A stretch of 64,000 bases of DNA, taken from positions 114,025-178,024 of the forward strand of contig CACMZO010000001.1 of the NCBI GenBank assembly GCA_902618195.1, given 5' to 3'. The notes beneath the pieces were generated by a model, which was not told where the DNA came from, did no database searches, and saw nothing but the letters and a program-made list of their open reading frames with translations. Positions 10,504 to 20,099 of this stretch are shown one piece after another. This DNA comes from an uncultured SAR116 cluster alpha proteobacterium (GTDB lineage: Bacteria; Pseudomonadota; Alphaproteobacteria; Puniceispirillales; Marisalimonadaceae). A program made the translations under genes and the position numbers. Each line of letters opens with the position of its first letter. Position 1 is the stretch's first letter.

Positions 10504-10956
10504 TTAACTTTTAGTTTTAATTAAAAAGTTTGCAATCCATGTCATTACAACTTTGTCGTCTTGATTTGTAACAGTGTTTAAAGTTCTTACCGTACCTTTA
10601 CTTGGATTTTTTGATGATAATTTTTTTTCTATAACTTTTACTTCTGATCTTAGTTCATCATCTGGATAAACAGGATAGGTCCATCTTAGTTCATCTATTC
10701 CCCAAGCACCCATGCTAGTCTCTTTAACAACCCCAGTTTCGAAGAATTGAGTGAATGATATGCCTAACGTCATAAAACCACTCGAGACAAGTGTTCCGAA
10801 AGGACCTTTTTTTGCTTTATTTTCATCAATATGAAAATCTTGAGGGTCGTAGTTTTTTGCGAAATTAATAATTTCTTTTTTTGTAATTTTTTTCGATCCA
10901 GTTTTTATAACTAAACCAACTTTAAAATCCTCAAAAAATAATTTTGATTTTTGCAT
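10504..10956 (-). CDS. MaoC family dehydratase
   Basis: FAKNYDPQDFHIDENKAKKGPFGTLVSSGFMT hot-dog hydratase motif. Confidence 0.85.
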   Translation of the reverse strand: MQKSKLFFEDFKVGLVIKTGSKKITKKEIINFAKNYDPQDFHIDENKAKKGPFGTLVSSGFMTLGISFTQFFETGVVKETSMGAWGIDELRWTYPVYPDDELRSEVKVIEKKLSSKNPSKGTVRTLNTVTNQDDKVVMTWIANFLIKTKS

Positions 10957-10958
10957 TT

Positions 10959-11708
10959 TTATCTAGGAGCTAATCTAACTGATCCATCAAGTCGAATTGT
11001 TTCTCCATTTAACATTACATTTGTAACTATACTCTCAACTAAAAGTGCATATTCATAAGATGTACCTAATCTTCTTGGAAAGAGTGTAGTTGCAATCAAA
11101 CTTTTTTGAACCTCGTCAGGCATTCCAGTTAACATAGGTGTTCCAAACAATCCTGGAGCTATTGTATTAACTCTAATACCATGGGTAGCTAATTCTCTTG
11201 CAATTGGAAGTGTCATACCTGCTATACCACCTTTTGAAGCTGAGTAAGCGGCTTGTCCAATTTGTCCATCAAAAGCTGCTACTGATGCAGTGTTTATAAT
11301 GATACCTCTCTCGCCATCCTCGTCAGGTGTATTATGCTGCATCTTATCTGCACATAATCGAATTAAGTTAAAACTTCCCAATAGATTTATTTTAAGAACC
11401 TTTTCAAAAAGTCCGAGATCATGTGTTCCTCTACTTGATACTACCTTAGATCCAACAGCAATACCTGCACAATTTACCAAGCAATTTATATTCTCCAAAT
11501 TTCCAATCGCTTCAGACATCAAATCTGGATCAGAAACATCTCCAACAAAATATTCAGCGTCTAACTCTGAAGAGACTTTTTTTAGGTTTTCTTCATTAAC
11601 ATCAATTAGAAATACATTTGCTCCTTTGTCTTTTAGATATTTAGCAGTCCCTTCACCAAGACCACTTCCACCACCTGTAACAACTGCATTTACTTTATTA
11701 ATTTTCAT
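10959..11708 (-). CDS. SDR, 3-hydroxyacyl-CoA dehydrogenase type II-like (HSD17B10-type)
   Basis: AVVTGGGSGLGEGTAKYL, YSASKGGIAGMTLPIARELATHGIRVNTIAPG, C-terminal IRLDGSVRLAPR. Start placed at internal ATG 11708 preceded by GGAG; ORF track extends to 11720. Confidence 0.88.
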   Translation of the reverse strand: MKINKVNAVVTGGGSGLGEGTAKYLKDKGANVFLIDVNEENLKKVSSELDAEYFVGDVSDPDLMSEAIGNLENINCLVNCAGIAVGSKVVSSRGTHDLGLFEKVLKINLLGSFNLIRLCADKMQHNTPDEDGERGIIINTASVAAFDGQIGQAAYSASKGGIAGMTLPIARELATHGIRVNTIAPGLFGTPMLTGMPDEVQKSLIATTLFPRRLGTSYEYALLVESIVTNVMLNGETIRLDGSVRLAPR

Positions 11709-11709
11709 T

Positions 11710-12951
11710 TTATTCTCCAAAATCTCTTATATCATCAATTACTTTACCATCATTGGGTAAAGCGCCTAGATTGACGAACTCAACCTCACCATTCAAATTA
11801 AGAATTTTTTTCATTTCATCAACAACTTTTTTATTTAAATTATCTTTTTCATTTGTATTAACTAAATGTTCGATTTGAAGTGTTAAAATATCACGGTTAT
11901 CATCTCTACTTACAATCAATTTTGCTTTTGGTTTATCATCGAACAACTCATCAATTATTTTTGCAATTTGAGATGGTTGTACAAACATACCTTTTACTTT
12001 TGTTGTTTGATCTGCTCTACCTAACCACCCTTTGATTCTTTTATTAGTTCTGCCTGTTTTACTTTGACCTTCTATAATTGTTGACAGATCTCCAGTTGCA
12101 AAACGTACTATAGGTAATTCATAATTATTTAGAACTGTAACTATGACCTCTCCTACTTCACCATCTGGAACTCTGTCATTTGTACCTGGCTTTACAATTT
12201 CTAAAATAATATCTTCGTCTATAATCATTCCATCATCAACATCAGCTTCATAAGCAATAAGTCCTAAATCAGCAGTTCCGTAGCATTGATAAAATTTTAT
12301 ATTTTTACTGTTAAAAAAATCAGCTACCTTTGGAAACAGAGGTCCTCCAGAAAATAAAGCTTTTTTTAAATTATTTATTGGGAGTTCATTTTTTTCTGCT
12401 TTTTCAATTACAATTTTTAAAAAGTCTGGTATCCCAACATATCCTGTAGCATTTATTTCAGACATAATTTCGGCTTGCATATCTGAGTTTTCTCCACCTG
12501 CTGGAAAGACTGTACATTTAAGAATTTTTGCAGCCTCATCAAACATCATACCAGCTGGTGTGAAGTGGTAAGAAAAACAATTTTGAACAACGTCTTTATT
12601 GTTAAATCCTGCTGCATTTAAAGCTCTTGCGAAGCGCCACCAATTGTTACCATAACCATCTAAATCATATATTGGACCAGGTGATCTATAAATATGAGAA
12701 AATTCTGAAAGTTCTGTAAAATTTAAATTACCAAATGGCAAGTTTTTCTTTTGTATTTCAATTAAATCACTTTTGCGAAAAACATCAATTTTTTGTAAAT
12801 CAGTTAAAGTAAAAATCTCATTTTTTAAACGATCAGAATGTAGAGTAATAGTTTTAGCTTTTTCAATAAGTTTTTTTAAGCTTACTAAATGATCATTTTC
12901 TCTTTCGTCAGATGATCTAACTTCTTTAGAATCAAAAAATATTGGACTCAT
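11710..12951 (-). CDS. Phenylacetate-CoA ligase (PaaK)-like AMP-binding protein
   Basis: YQCYGTADLGLIAYEAD, GEVGEVIVTVLNNYELPIVRFATGDLS, LGRADQTTKVKGMFVQPSQI are PaaK-family motifs. Confidence 0.85.
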   Translation of the reverse strand: MSPIFFDSKEVRSSDERENDHLVSLKKLIEKAKTITLHSDRLKNEIFTLTDLQKIDVFRKSDLIEIQKKNLPFGNLNFTELSEFSHIYRSPGPIYDLDGYGNNWWRFARALNAAGFNNKDVVQNCFSYHFTPAGMMFDEAAKILKCTVFPAGGENSDMQAEIMSEINATGYVGIPDFLKIVIEKAEKNELPINNLKKALFSGGPLFPKVADFFNSKNIKFYQCYGTADLGLIAYEADVDDGMIIDEDIILEIVKPGTNDRVPDGEVGEVIVTVLNNYELPIVRFATGDLSTIIEGQSKTGRTNKRIKGWLGRADQTTKVKGMFVQPSQIAKIIDELFDDKPKAKLIVSRDDNRDILTLQIEHLVNTNEKDNLNKKVVDEMKKILNLNGEVEFVNLGALPNDGKVIDDIRDFGE

Positions 12952-12958
12952 AATGATA

Positions 12959-13789
12959 TTATAGCCAACGTTTTCTTCTACGATATTGTTTAAAATCTCT
13001 GTATGACTGACGCCCTTCTCCAGAAATACCTAAATAAAATTCTTTCACATCTTCATTGTTTCTCATGGACTTTGCAGTTCCTTCCATTACAACTCTACCA
13101 TTTTCTAAAATATAAGCGTATTCTGCATATTGAAGAGCCATATTTGTATTCTGCTCAGCTAAAAGAATTGTTACACCTTCTTTTTTATTAATTTGAGAAA
13201 CGATTTCAAAAATTTGTTTTACTAACTGTGGAGCCAAACCCATTGACGGCTCATCAAGCAAAATCATTTTAGGGTTAGCCATTAACGCTCTTCCAATTGC
13301 TACCATTTGTTGTTCACCACCTGAGGTATAACCAGCTTGAGAGGTTCTTCTTTCTTTTAATCTTGGAAAATATTCGTAAACCCTTTCAAGATCGTTTTTT
13401 ACTTCCTTGTTACTTTTTCTAGTATAACCACCTGTTAATAAATTTTCTTCAACAGTTAAATGCTCAAAACAATGTCTTCCTTCCATTACTTGAATAACCC
13501 CCATTTTTACAAGTTGAGATGGGTCTAATTGATGAACATCTTGGTTATTAAACGTAATAGAGCCTTTTGTAACTTCGCCTCTTTCTGAGGCAAGAAGATT
13601 AGAAATCGATTTTAAAGTAGTTGTTTTTCCAGCTCCGTTTCCACCTAGCAAAGTGGTTATACCACCTTTTTTAACATTTAAACTAACGCCTTTTAATACT
13701 AAAATAACATGATTATATACAGCTTCTATATTATTTACTTCCAAGATATTATGTGCTGTTTTTTTATCAATTTTTGAAAGTTCGTTCAT
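12959..13789 (-). CDS. livF: Branched-chain-type ABC transporter ATP-binding protein
   Basis: LLGGNGAGKTTTLKSISN Walker A; SGGEQQMVAIGRALMANPKMILLDEPSMGLAP signature/Walker B. Confidence 0.9.
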   Translation of the reverse strand: MNELSKIDKKTAHNILEVNNIEAVYNHVILVLKGVSLNVKKGGITTLLGGNGAGKTTTLKSISNLLASERGEVTKGSITFNNQDVHQLDPSQLVKMGVIQVMEGRHCFEHLTVEENLLTGGYTRKSNKEVKNDLERVYEYFPRLKERRTSQAGYTSGGEQQMVAIGRALMANPKMILLDEPSMGLAPQLVKQIFEIVSQINKKEGVTILLAEQNTNMALQYAEYAYILENGRVVMEGTAKSMRNNEDVKEFYLGISGEGRQSYRDFKQYRRRKRWL

Positions 13790-13800
13790 AAAAATTCCTT

Positions 13801-13829
13801 AAAAAAAGAGAGTCCTAAGACTCTCTTTT
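13801..13829 (-). terminator. Stem-loop plus T-tract between SBP gene and livF (terminator/attenuator-like)
   Basis: Reverse strand AAAAGAGAGTC-TTAG-GACTCTCTTTT followed by TTT; 11-bp perfect stem, 4-nt loop, 7-nt T run; followed by AAGGA SD of livF. Confidence 0.8.
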
Positions 13830-13836
13830 AAAATAT

Positions 13837-15132
13837 TTAATTACAACGCATTGCAATCTTTTGCTCTTTAGCATATTTAGTAGAATCTTCAGCAATCAAC
13901 TTATCAACTACTTCAGCATCACCATACATATACTCTGTGATCATGTTCCACTTTTTAGCTTTAGCATCCCATTGCTGTACAGCAGCTAAACCACTTCCAC
14001 CATGATTTTCACAAGTATTTTTAAATGGAGGTGCAAAATTTTTAAATCCTAATTCTTCCATTCGTTTTGCATTAAGATCAACATTTTCCATTCCATCACG
14101 ATACATTGCTGGTGTAATTTTAGATGTTCCATGAATTTTCTGAGCTACCCTTGCAGCTTCTACTTGAACCATAGCTTGGAATAAACCTCTATTATAAAGA
14201 ACAGTTCCAAAATGTGATCCATCACCAGATGCTTGACCTTTATCATGTACATATTTTTTAATATCTTTATGAACTTGGTAATCATCACCAGGTGCGTTGA
14301 AGGTTAAGGCTTTATAACCATGTGCGCCAGCACCAGCAGGCATTACATCGTTTTCAGATCCAGACCACCAAATTCCAATAAAATTTTCCATAGGAAACTT
14401 TATTGAAGAGGCCTGTTTAATAGCGACCTGGTTCATCACACCCCAACCCCACATTAGGACATAATTAGGTCTCTGTTTTCTAATTTTTAACCACGTCGCT
14501 TTTTGTTCTTGACCAGGATGATCTACTGGAAGCAACATAAGTTTATAGCCATGTTTTTTAGCTAAAACTTGCAAAGTTCTAATTGGTTCTTTTCCATATG
14601 CTGAATTATGATAAACAAGTGCAATTTTTTTACCTTTAATATTACCCATATTCTGTTTTAAAATATGTCTAACAGCAATAGAAGCTCCATCCCAATAGGT
14701 TGCAGGCGCATTAAATATCCACTTAAAAACTTTTCCGTTTTTAGCAGAAGTTCTTCCATAACCCGTGGAGTAAACTGTAACACCATCAGCAGATGCTTTA
14801 GGTATTAGTTGATATGTAATACCTGTCGACATTGGCTGAAAAACCATTGCATTTTCTTTATGCTTTTCATAGCATTCTACACCAACTTGGGTTTTGTATC
14901 CTGTTTCACATTCTGGAAAAACAATCTTTTCTCCACCAATACCTCCGTCTCTTGCATTAATCATTTTGTAATAATCAACAAATCCGTCAGCATTTGGAAT
15001 ACCGTTAGGTGCGTAGGCTCCAGTTCGGTAAACTAACATTGGAAACTTAAGGTCAGCAGTTGCGACTTCTAAAAATCCACCGATCGCAATGACTGAACCT
15101 AAAAATCCAACCATCATTTTTTTTAATCCCAT
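13837..15132 (-). CDS. ABC transporter substrate-binding protein (Liv/HAAT family)
   Basis: N-terminal signal peptide; DLKFPMLVYRTGAYAPNGIPNADGFVDYYKMINARDGGIGGEKI periplasmic binding protein type I. Confidence 0.9.
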   Translation of the reverse strand: MGLKKMMVGFLGSVIAIGGFLEVATADLKFPMLVYRTGAYAPNGIPNADGFVDYYKMINARDGGIGGEKIVFPECETGYKTQVGVECYEKHKENAMVFQPMSTGITYQLIPKASADGVTVYSTGYGRTSAKNGKVFKWIFNAPATYWDGASIAVRHILKQNMGNIKGKKIALVYHNSAYGKEPIRTLQVLAKKHGYKLMLLPVDHPGQEQKATWLKIRKQRPNYVLMWGWGVMNQVAIKQASSIKFPMENFIGIWWSGSENDVMPAGAGAHGYKALTFNAPGDDYQVHKDIKKYVHDKGQASGDGSHFGTVLYNRGLFQAMVQVEAARVAQKIHGTSKITPAMYRDGMENVDLNAKRMEELGFKNFAPPFKNTCENHGGSGLAAVQQWDAKAKKWNMITEYMYGDAEVVDKLIAEDSTKYAKEQKIAMRCN

Positions 15133-15179
15133 ACTCTCCTCCTTTTTGAGATTTAATATATAAAGCTTAACTTAAAATC

Positions 15180-16259
15180 TTAATATGGAAAAGGCCATTT
15201 TCTTAATTTTTCTTTTGCAATAGACCACAATCTTGCTAAACCATGTGGTTCTAAAATCAAAAAAACGACCATTAATAATCCCCATATAGTAATTTCGAAA
15301 TGTTTAGCCGTTACAGCTGAAAGTCCAATCAGATCTACCATTACATTTTTAAGAAATATTGGAAGAAGAACTATAAAAGCTGCTCCTAAAAAAGAACCTA
15401 GCATAGACCCTAAGCCCCCAATTATAATCATAAATAAAACTGGAAATGAGATTGCCATAATGTCAAATGATTCTGTAACTTCTAAGGCACCTAAGTACAC
15501 AGCAAAATAAAGCGAACCAGCTATACCTATATAAAAGGAACTAATTGCAAAAGCTGATAATTTAGTCTTTAAAGGGGGAACGCCAATAATTTCTGCGGCT
15601 ATGTCCATATCTCTAATAGCCATCCAAGACCTGCCAATTTTACTTCTAATCATATTTTTTGCAGCAAATCCTAATACAACAACTAATATCAAACAAAAAA
15701 GATATGTTGCGTAAGATGGAGCATTTGCACCAGTTACTGCAACTCCAAACATTGTTCTTTCTGAAACTGTAATCTGTCCAGTGTCAGAATAATTATAAAA
15801 CCAAGGTACTTTATTAAATAACCAAATTATAAAAAATTGAGATGCCAATGTGGCTACTGCTAGATAAAATCCTTTAATTCTTAAAGAAGGTAAGCCAAAT
15901 AAAATTCCGACAAAGGCTGTGATTACTCCAGATAACAATACAATTATCATTATGTTTAAATCAGGAAAAAAGGTCATTATTTTGTATGTGGCAAAGGCAC
16001 CAACAGCCATGAAACCACCTGTCCCTAATGAAACCTGGCCACAATATCCTGTAAGAATATTTAAACCAATTGCTGCCATAGAATAGATTAGAAAAGGAAT
16101 TAAAATTGCTTTTTCCCAATAGCTGTCTATAAAAAAGGGCACTACTAAAAAAGCTACTAACATAAGTATATTGAAAGCTATTTTATCTTGAATCAAAGGA
16201 AAAATGGAATGGTCTGATTCGTAAGTAGATTTAAATTGTCCTGTTTCCTTGTAAATCAT
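15180..16259 (-). CDS. livM: Branched-chain-type ABC transporter permease
   Basis: LNILTGYCGQVSLGTGGFMAVGAFATY; GIAGSLYFAVYLGALEVTESFDIMAISFPVLFMIIIGGLGSMLGSFLGAAF. Confidence 0.92.
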   Translation of the reverse strand: MIYKETGQFKSTYESDHSIFPLIQDKIAFNILMLVAFLVVPFFIDSYWEKAILIPFLIYSMAAIGLNILTGYCGQVSLGTGGFMAVGAFATYKIMTFFPDLNIMIIVLLSGVITAFVGILFGLPSLRIKGFYLAVATLASQFFIIWLFNKVPWFYNYSDTGQITVSERTMFGVAVTGANAPSYATYLFCLILVVVLGFAAKNMIRSKIGRSWMAIRDMDIAAEIIGVPPLKTKLSAFAISSFYIGIAGSLYFAVYLGALEVTESFDIMAISFPVLFMIIIGGLGSMLGSFLGAAFIVLLPIFLKNVMVDLIGLSAVTAKHFEITIWGLLMVVFLILEPHGLARLWSIAKEKLRKWPFPY

Positions 16260-17263
16260 TACACTCTCTCTATAATTTTGTCACCAAATAAACCCTGTGG
16301 CCTGAAAAGTAAAAATACTAATGCCATAAAGTAAGCAAACCAGTTTTCGATTGCTCCAATGTCTAGTAAACCACCTATGTATATTTCAGCTAGTTTTTCA
16401 CCAAGACCAATTAAAAGACCGCCAATGATTGCACCTGGTATAGATGTAAATCCACCTAATATTAATACTGGGAGTGCTTTTAAAGCTATTAAAGAAAGTG
16501 AAAATTGTACACCAGATTCTGTTCCCCACATTATTCCAGCAACCATAGCAATAAAGCCTGAGATTGCCCAAACTAATACCCAAATACTTCTAAGTGAAAT
16601 ACCCACTGATAAAGCAGCTTGGTGGTCGTCAGCAACTGCTCTTAAAGCTCTTCCAGTTTTAGTATATTGTGAAAACAAAGCTAATGCAGTAACAAGTATG
16701 ACAGCAATTATAGTAGCCCATACATTTAACACATCAATATACATTCCATAATATTCACTTCCCTCAGATGCCCAACCTACTGTGGTCTTTTCCAACCATT
16801 CAGAACCACCACTCGGTATTCCAACATCTAAAACTTTTACATCTGACCCCCACATTAAGTCACCAACACCTTCCAATACGAAAGCTAATCCAATAGTGGC
16901 CATAAATAATATTATTGGTTCTTGGTTAACTAAATGTTTTAAAACCAGTTTTTCTATAAGCCAAGCAAGAACTATCATTGTAATTATAGTTAGAATTATT
17001 GCAAAGAAACTATGCAATGATGGATACCAGTTGTGAAAGTTAGTTCCGAACAATTCATTGATTAAATGCGAAAATGGCACTTGACCAGTTTGAAATCCAA
17101 CTAATGTTAGTGCTGCGAATAATGCAAAAACTCCTTGAGCAAAATTAAAAACACCCGAAGCTTTAAAAATGAGAACGAAACCTAATGCAACTAGGGAGTA
17201 CATTATCCCAGACATTAATCCATTAATTACGGTTTCAATAAAGTTTAATAATTCAACACTCAT
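16259..17263 (-). CDS. livH: Branched-chain-type ABC transporter permease
   Basis: NGLMSGIMYSLVALGFVLIFKASGVFNFAQG; LPVLILGGFTSIPGAIIGGLLIGLGE. Confidence 0.92.
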   Translation of the reverse strand: MSVELLNFIETVINGLMSGIMYSLVALGFVLIFKASGVFNFAQGVFALFAALTLVGFQTGQVPFSHLINELFGTNFHNWYPSLHSFFAIILTIITMIVLAWLIEKLVLKHLVNQEPIILFMATIGLAFVLEGVGDLMWGSDVKVLDVGIPSGGSEWLEKTTVGWASEGSEYYGMYIDVLNVWATIIAVILVTALALFSQYTKTGRALRAVADDHQAALSVGISLRSIWVLVWAISGFIAMVAGIMWGTESGVQFSLSLIALKALPVLILGGFTSIPGAIIGGLLIGLGEKLAEIYIGGLLDIGAIENWFAYFMALVFLLFRPQGLFGDKIIERV

Positions 17264-17271
17264 ATTTTCCT

Positions 17272-18072
17272 CTAATCTGCTACACCTAAATAGGCGTCAA
17301 TTACAGCTTTATTTTTTAAAATTTCTGATGGTTTACCTTCACCAATTTTTTTCCCATAGTCTAAAACTACAATTCTATCTGAAATATCCATTACAACACT
17401 CATATCATGTTCAATTAGAACAATTGTGGTTTTAAATTCATCATTTGCTGTTAACACAAATCTACTCATATCTTGTTTTTCTTCTACATTCATTCCTGCC
17501 ATGGGCTCATCAAGTAACAATATTTCTGGTTCCATGGCAAGAGCTCTGCCAAGCTCAACTCTTTTTTGAAGACCATAAGGTAATGATCCAACAGGAGTTC
17601 TTCTAATTGCTTGTAGATCTAAAAAATCAATAACTCTTTCAACTTTATCTCTATGATAAGCTTCTTCTTTTTGAACAGGTCCAAAATATAATGCTTGCAT
17701 TAAAAAATTTTGTTTTTGTTTCAATAGACGTCCTGTCATCAAGTTATCTAATGTGCTCATTCCTTTGAATAGAGCAATATTTTGGAATGTTCTGGCTATA
17801 CCACTCTTGGCAGCAAATTCTGGTATCATCTCCTTTCGATCTTCTCCAGCAAAATTAATATGACCAGAAGTAGGTTTATAAAAACCATTTATAACATTAA
17901 GCATGGATGATTTTCCTGCTCCATTTGGTCCGATTATGGCAAACACTTCCCCTTTTTTTACTTCAAAAGAAACGTTGGTAAGTGCTTTTACTCCTCCAAA
18001 TGCAAGACTAATATTTTTGATTTTAATTACTTCTTTTCCATAAGGAATTGATTGAATTTTATCTAAACTCAT
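17272..18072 (-). CDS. livG: Branched-chain-type ABC transporter ATP-binding protein
   Basis: IGPNGAGKSSMLNVINGFYKP; SLPYGLQKRVELGRALAMEPEILLLDEPMAGMN. Confidence 0.92.
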   Translation of the reverse strand: MSLDKIQSIPYGKEVIKIKNISLAFGGVKALTNVSFEVKKGEVFAIIGPNGAGKSSMLNVINGFYKPTSGHINFAGEDRKEMIPEFAAKSGIARTFQNIALFKGMSTLDNLMTGRLLKQKQNFLMQALYFGPVQKEEAYHRDKVERVIDFLDLQAIRRTPVGSLPYGLQKRVELGRALAMEPEILLLDEPMAGMNVEEKQDMSRFVLTANDEFKTTIVLIEHDMSVVMDISDRIVVLDYGKKIGEGKPSEILKNKAVIDAYLGVAD

Positions 18073-20012
18073 TTTGTTTTCTTTTTTGTACTTTTATTTT
18101 TAATTATTTCTCTTATTTCCATTGAAGCTTTGATTTTACCTTTACGGCCGTCTTCATATGTAACTTCTGTATTAATATTTGCTAGTTTAACATCTTTATA
18201 TAATGCATCAATTAAGGGTTTATATCTCGTATTCACAACTGATCTTCTAACTTTTCTTGTTCTAGTTAATTCACCATCATCTGCCTCAAGTTCCTTAAAC
18301 AGGAGTAAAAACTTAGTAATTTTTAAATTCTCTGGTTGATTTTTATTAACTTTTTTTATTTCTTCTTCAATTAAATCATAAATTTTTTTATCTGCTGCCA
18401 GTCCAGTGTATGATGTAAAAGCTAATTGCCACTTTTCTGCTAATTTTGAGACTATTGAAAATCTAATACAAATTATTGCTGTAAGATAAGGTTTCTTAGA
18501 ACCCAAAATTACAGCTTCACCAACATAAGGTGAAAATTTCAATTTATTTTCAATATTTTGGGGAGAAAACTTTATACCATCAGACTTAACTGCAATGTCA
18601 TCCACTCTATCTAACACAGTTAAACGTTTTTTATTATCAATAAATCCAGCATCTCCTGTATGCATCCACCCTTTTTTTATAGATTCGGTATAAGCTTTTT
18701 TATTATTAAAATAGCCAGAGAACATATTTGGGTGTTTTGTGACAATTTCTCCTAAACCATTTGCATCAGGATTAAGAATTTTTATTTCAGCATCTGGGAA
18801 AGCTATACCAACTGTCTCACAATCCATTTCTCCAGTAGGAGGGTCTTGTAAGGTATAAGCACCCATTAATTCAGTTTGACCATATAGTTGTCTTAATGGT
18901 ATCCCCATAGCAAGAAAAAATTTAAAAGTATCTGGACCTATAGCTGATCCTCCTGTAGCAGCAGATGTAACTTTGCTAAAACCAAGTCTATCTTTTAAAC
19001 TCGAAAAAAGAAGTTTGTCAGCCCAAAAGTCTCTAGTGCCTCTATCAACTGCATCTAAGCCTCTATCAACCATTTTGTTAAATAACCACTGTGTCAATTT
19101 TGATGAGTCAAGTATTCTTGCTCTCATATCAGCAGAAATTTGTTCCCATAATCTTGGTGCACCTAACATAAAAGTTGGCCCAATTTCTCTTAAATCATCC
19201 ATTGCAGTTTCTGAGTTTTCAGGGAAATTTACTTTCATTCCACTTAATAAATTAAAGCCAACACCATAAGTTTGTTCCATTATCCAGGGAAAAGGTAAAA
19301 ACGAAACATATTCGTCTAGATGAGATTTTGGGTCAACTTTAAGATAATTTGAAACATGATTTATAAATTTATTAGCAGGGAGCATAGCTAACTTTGGGTT
19401 AGATGTTGTGCCGGAAGTTGTACATAAAACAGAGACAGTTTCTCCAGAAACTTTATTTATTAAATTTTCATAAACTTTATTATTTTTATCTAATTGTTTT
19501 TTGCCTTCACTAGCAAGGTCCTTCATGTTAATCACATTAGGATTTTTTAATTTTTCTAGTCCTCTTGGGTCATCATAGATAACCTTGATTTTAGTTTTTA
19601 GTTTTTTTTGAACATTAATTAACTTATCAACCTGTTCTTGATCTTCTGCATAAGCAAATTTAACTTTTGCTGATTTTACTAAATATCCAACCTCATCATC
19701 GAGTGTATCTCTGTAAACACCAAGGCTCATTCCACCATTTGCATGACAAGCAATTTCAAAAAAAACCCATTCAGGTTTATTATCACCAATTAATGCTAAA
19801 ACATCACCTTTTTTAAACCCAATTGATTTTAAGCCAATTGCTAATTCTGAAACAATTTTATTGTATTCATCCCAGGTAATTTCGTTCCAAATCCCTAAGT
19901 CTTTATTTCTTAAAGCAACTTCATCTGGCATAATTTCAGATCTATGTTTTAGCAATTTTGGAAAAGTATTAAATTTATCAAAATCTGGATATTCGTATGT
20001 ATTGGCTTTCAA
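18069..20012 (-). CDS. Long-chain acyl-CoA synthetase-like AMP-binding protein
   Basis: LCTTSGTTSNPKLAML P-loop; QLYGQTELMGAYT; GWMHTGDAGFIDNKKRLTVLDRVDDIAVKSDG; ATGA overlap with livG. Confidence 0.9.
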   Translation of the reverse strand: MKANTYEYPDFDKFNTFPKLLKHRSEIMPDEVALRNKDLGIWNEITWDEYNKIVSELAIGLKSIGFKKGDVLALIGDNKPEWVFFEIACHANGGMSLGVYRDTLDDEVGYLVKSAKVKFAYAEDQEQVDKLINVQKKLKTKIKVIYDDPRGLEKLKNPNVINMKDLASEGKKQLDKNNKVYENLINKVSGETVSVLCTTSGTTSNPKLAMLPANKFINHVSNYLKVDPKSHLDEYVSFLPFPWIMEQTYGVGFNLLSGMKVNFPENSETAMDDLREIGPTFMLGAPRLWEQISADMRARILDSSKLTQWLFNKMVDRGLDAVDRGTRDFWADKLLFSSLKDRLGFSKVTSAATGGSAIGPDTFKFFLAMGIPLRQLYGQTELMGAYTLQDPPTGEMDCETVGIAFPDAEIKILNPDANGLGEIVTKHPNMFSGYFNNKKAYTESIKKGWMHTGDAGFIDNKKRLTVLDRVDDIAVKSDGIKFSPQNIENKLKFSPYVGEAVILGSKKPYLTAIICIRFSIVSKLAEKWQLAFTSYTGLAADKKIYDLIEEEIKKVNKNQPENLKITKFLLLFKELEADDGELTRTRKVRRSVVNTRYKPLIDALYKDVKLANINTEVTYEDGRKGKIKASMEIREIIKNKSTKKKTK

Positions 20013-20099
20013 GAATTCCTCCTCCCAAAAAAATTTTAAAACCCAATTTTATTATAGGCTAGCGATGTAAATATTAAAATCAACCTAAAGTTTGTGTTT

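Noticed and set aside
11290-11760. 156-aa plus-strand ORF antisense to the SDR gene
   Set aside because: Lies opposite a well-supported SDR CDS; Ser/Pro-rich low-complexity translation with no recognisable domain.
16359-17435. Plus-strand ORFs at 16359-16751, 16782-17036 and 17169-17435
   Set aside because: Antisense shadows of livH/livG without domain signal.
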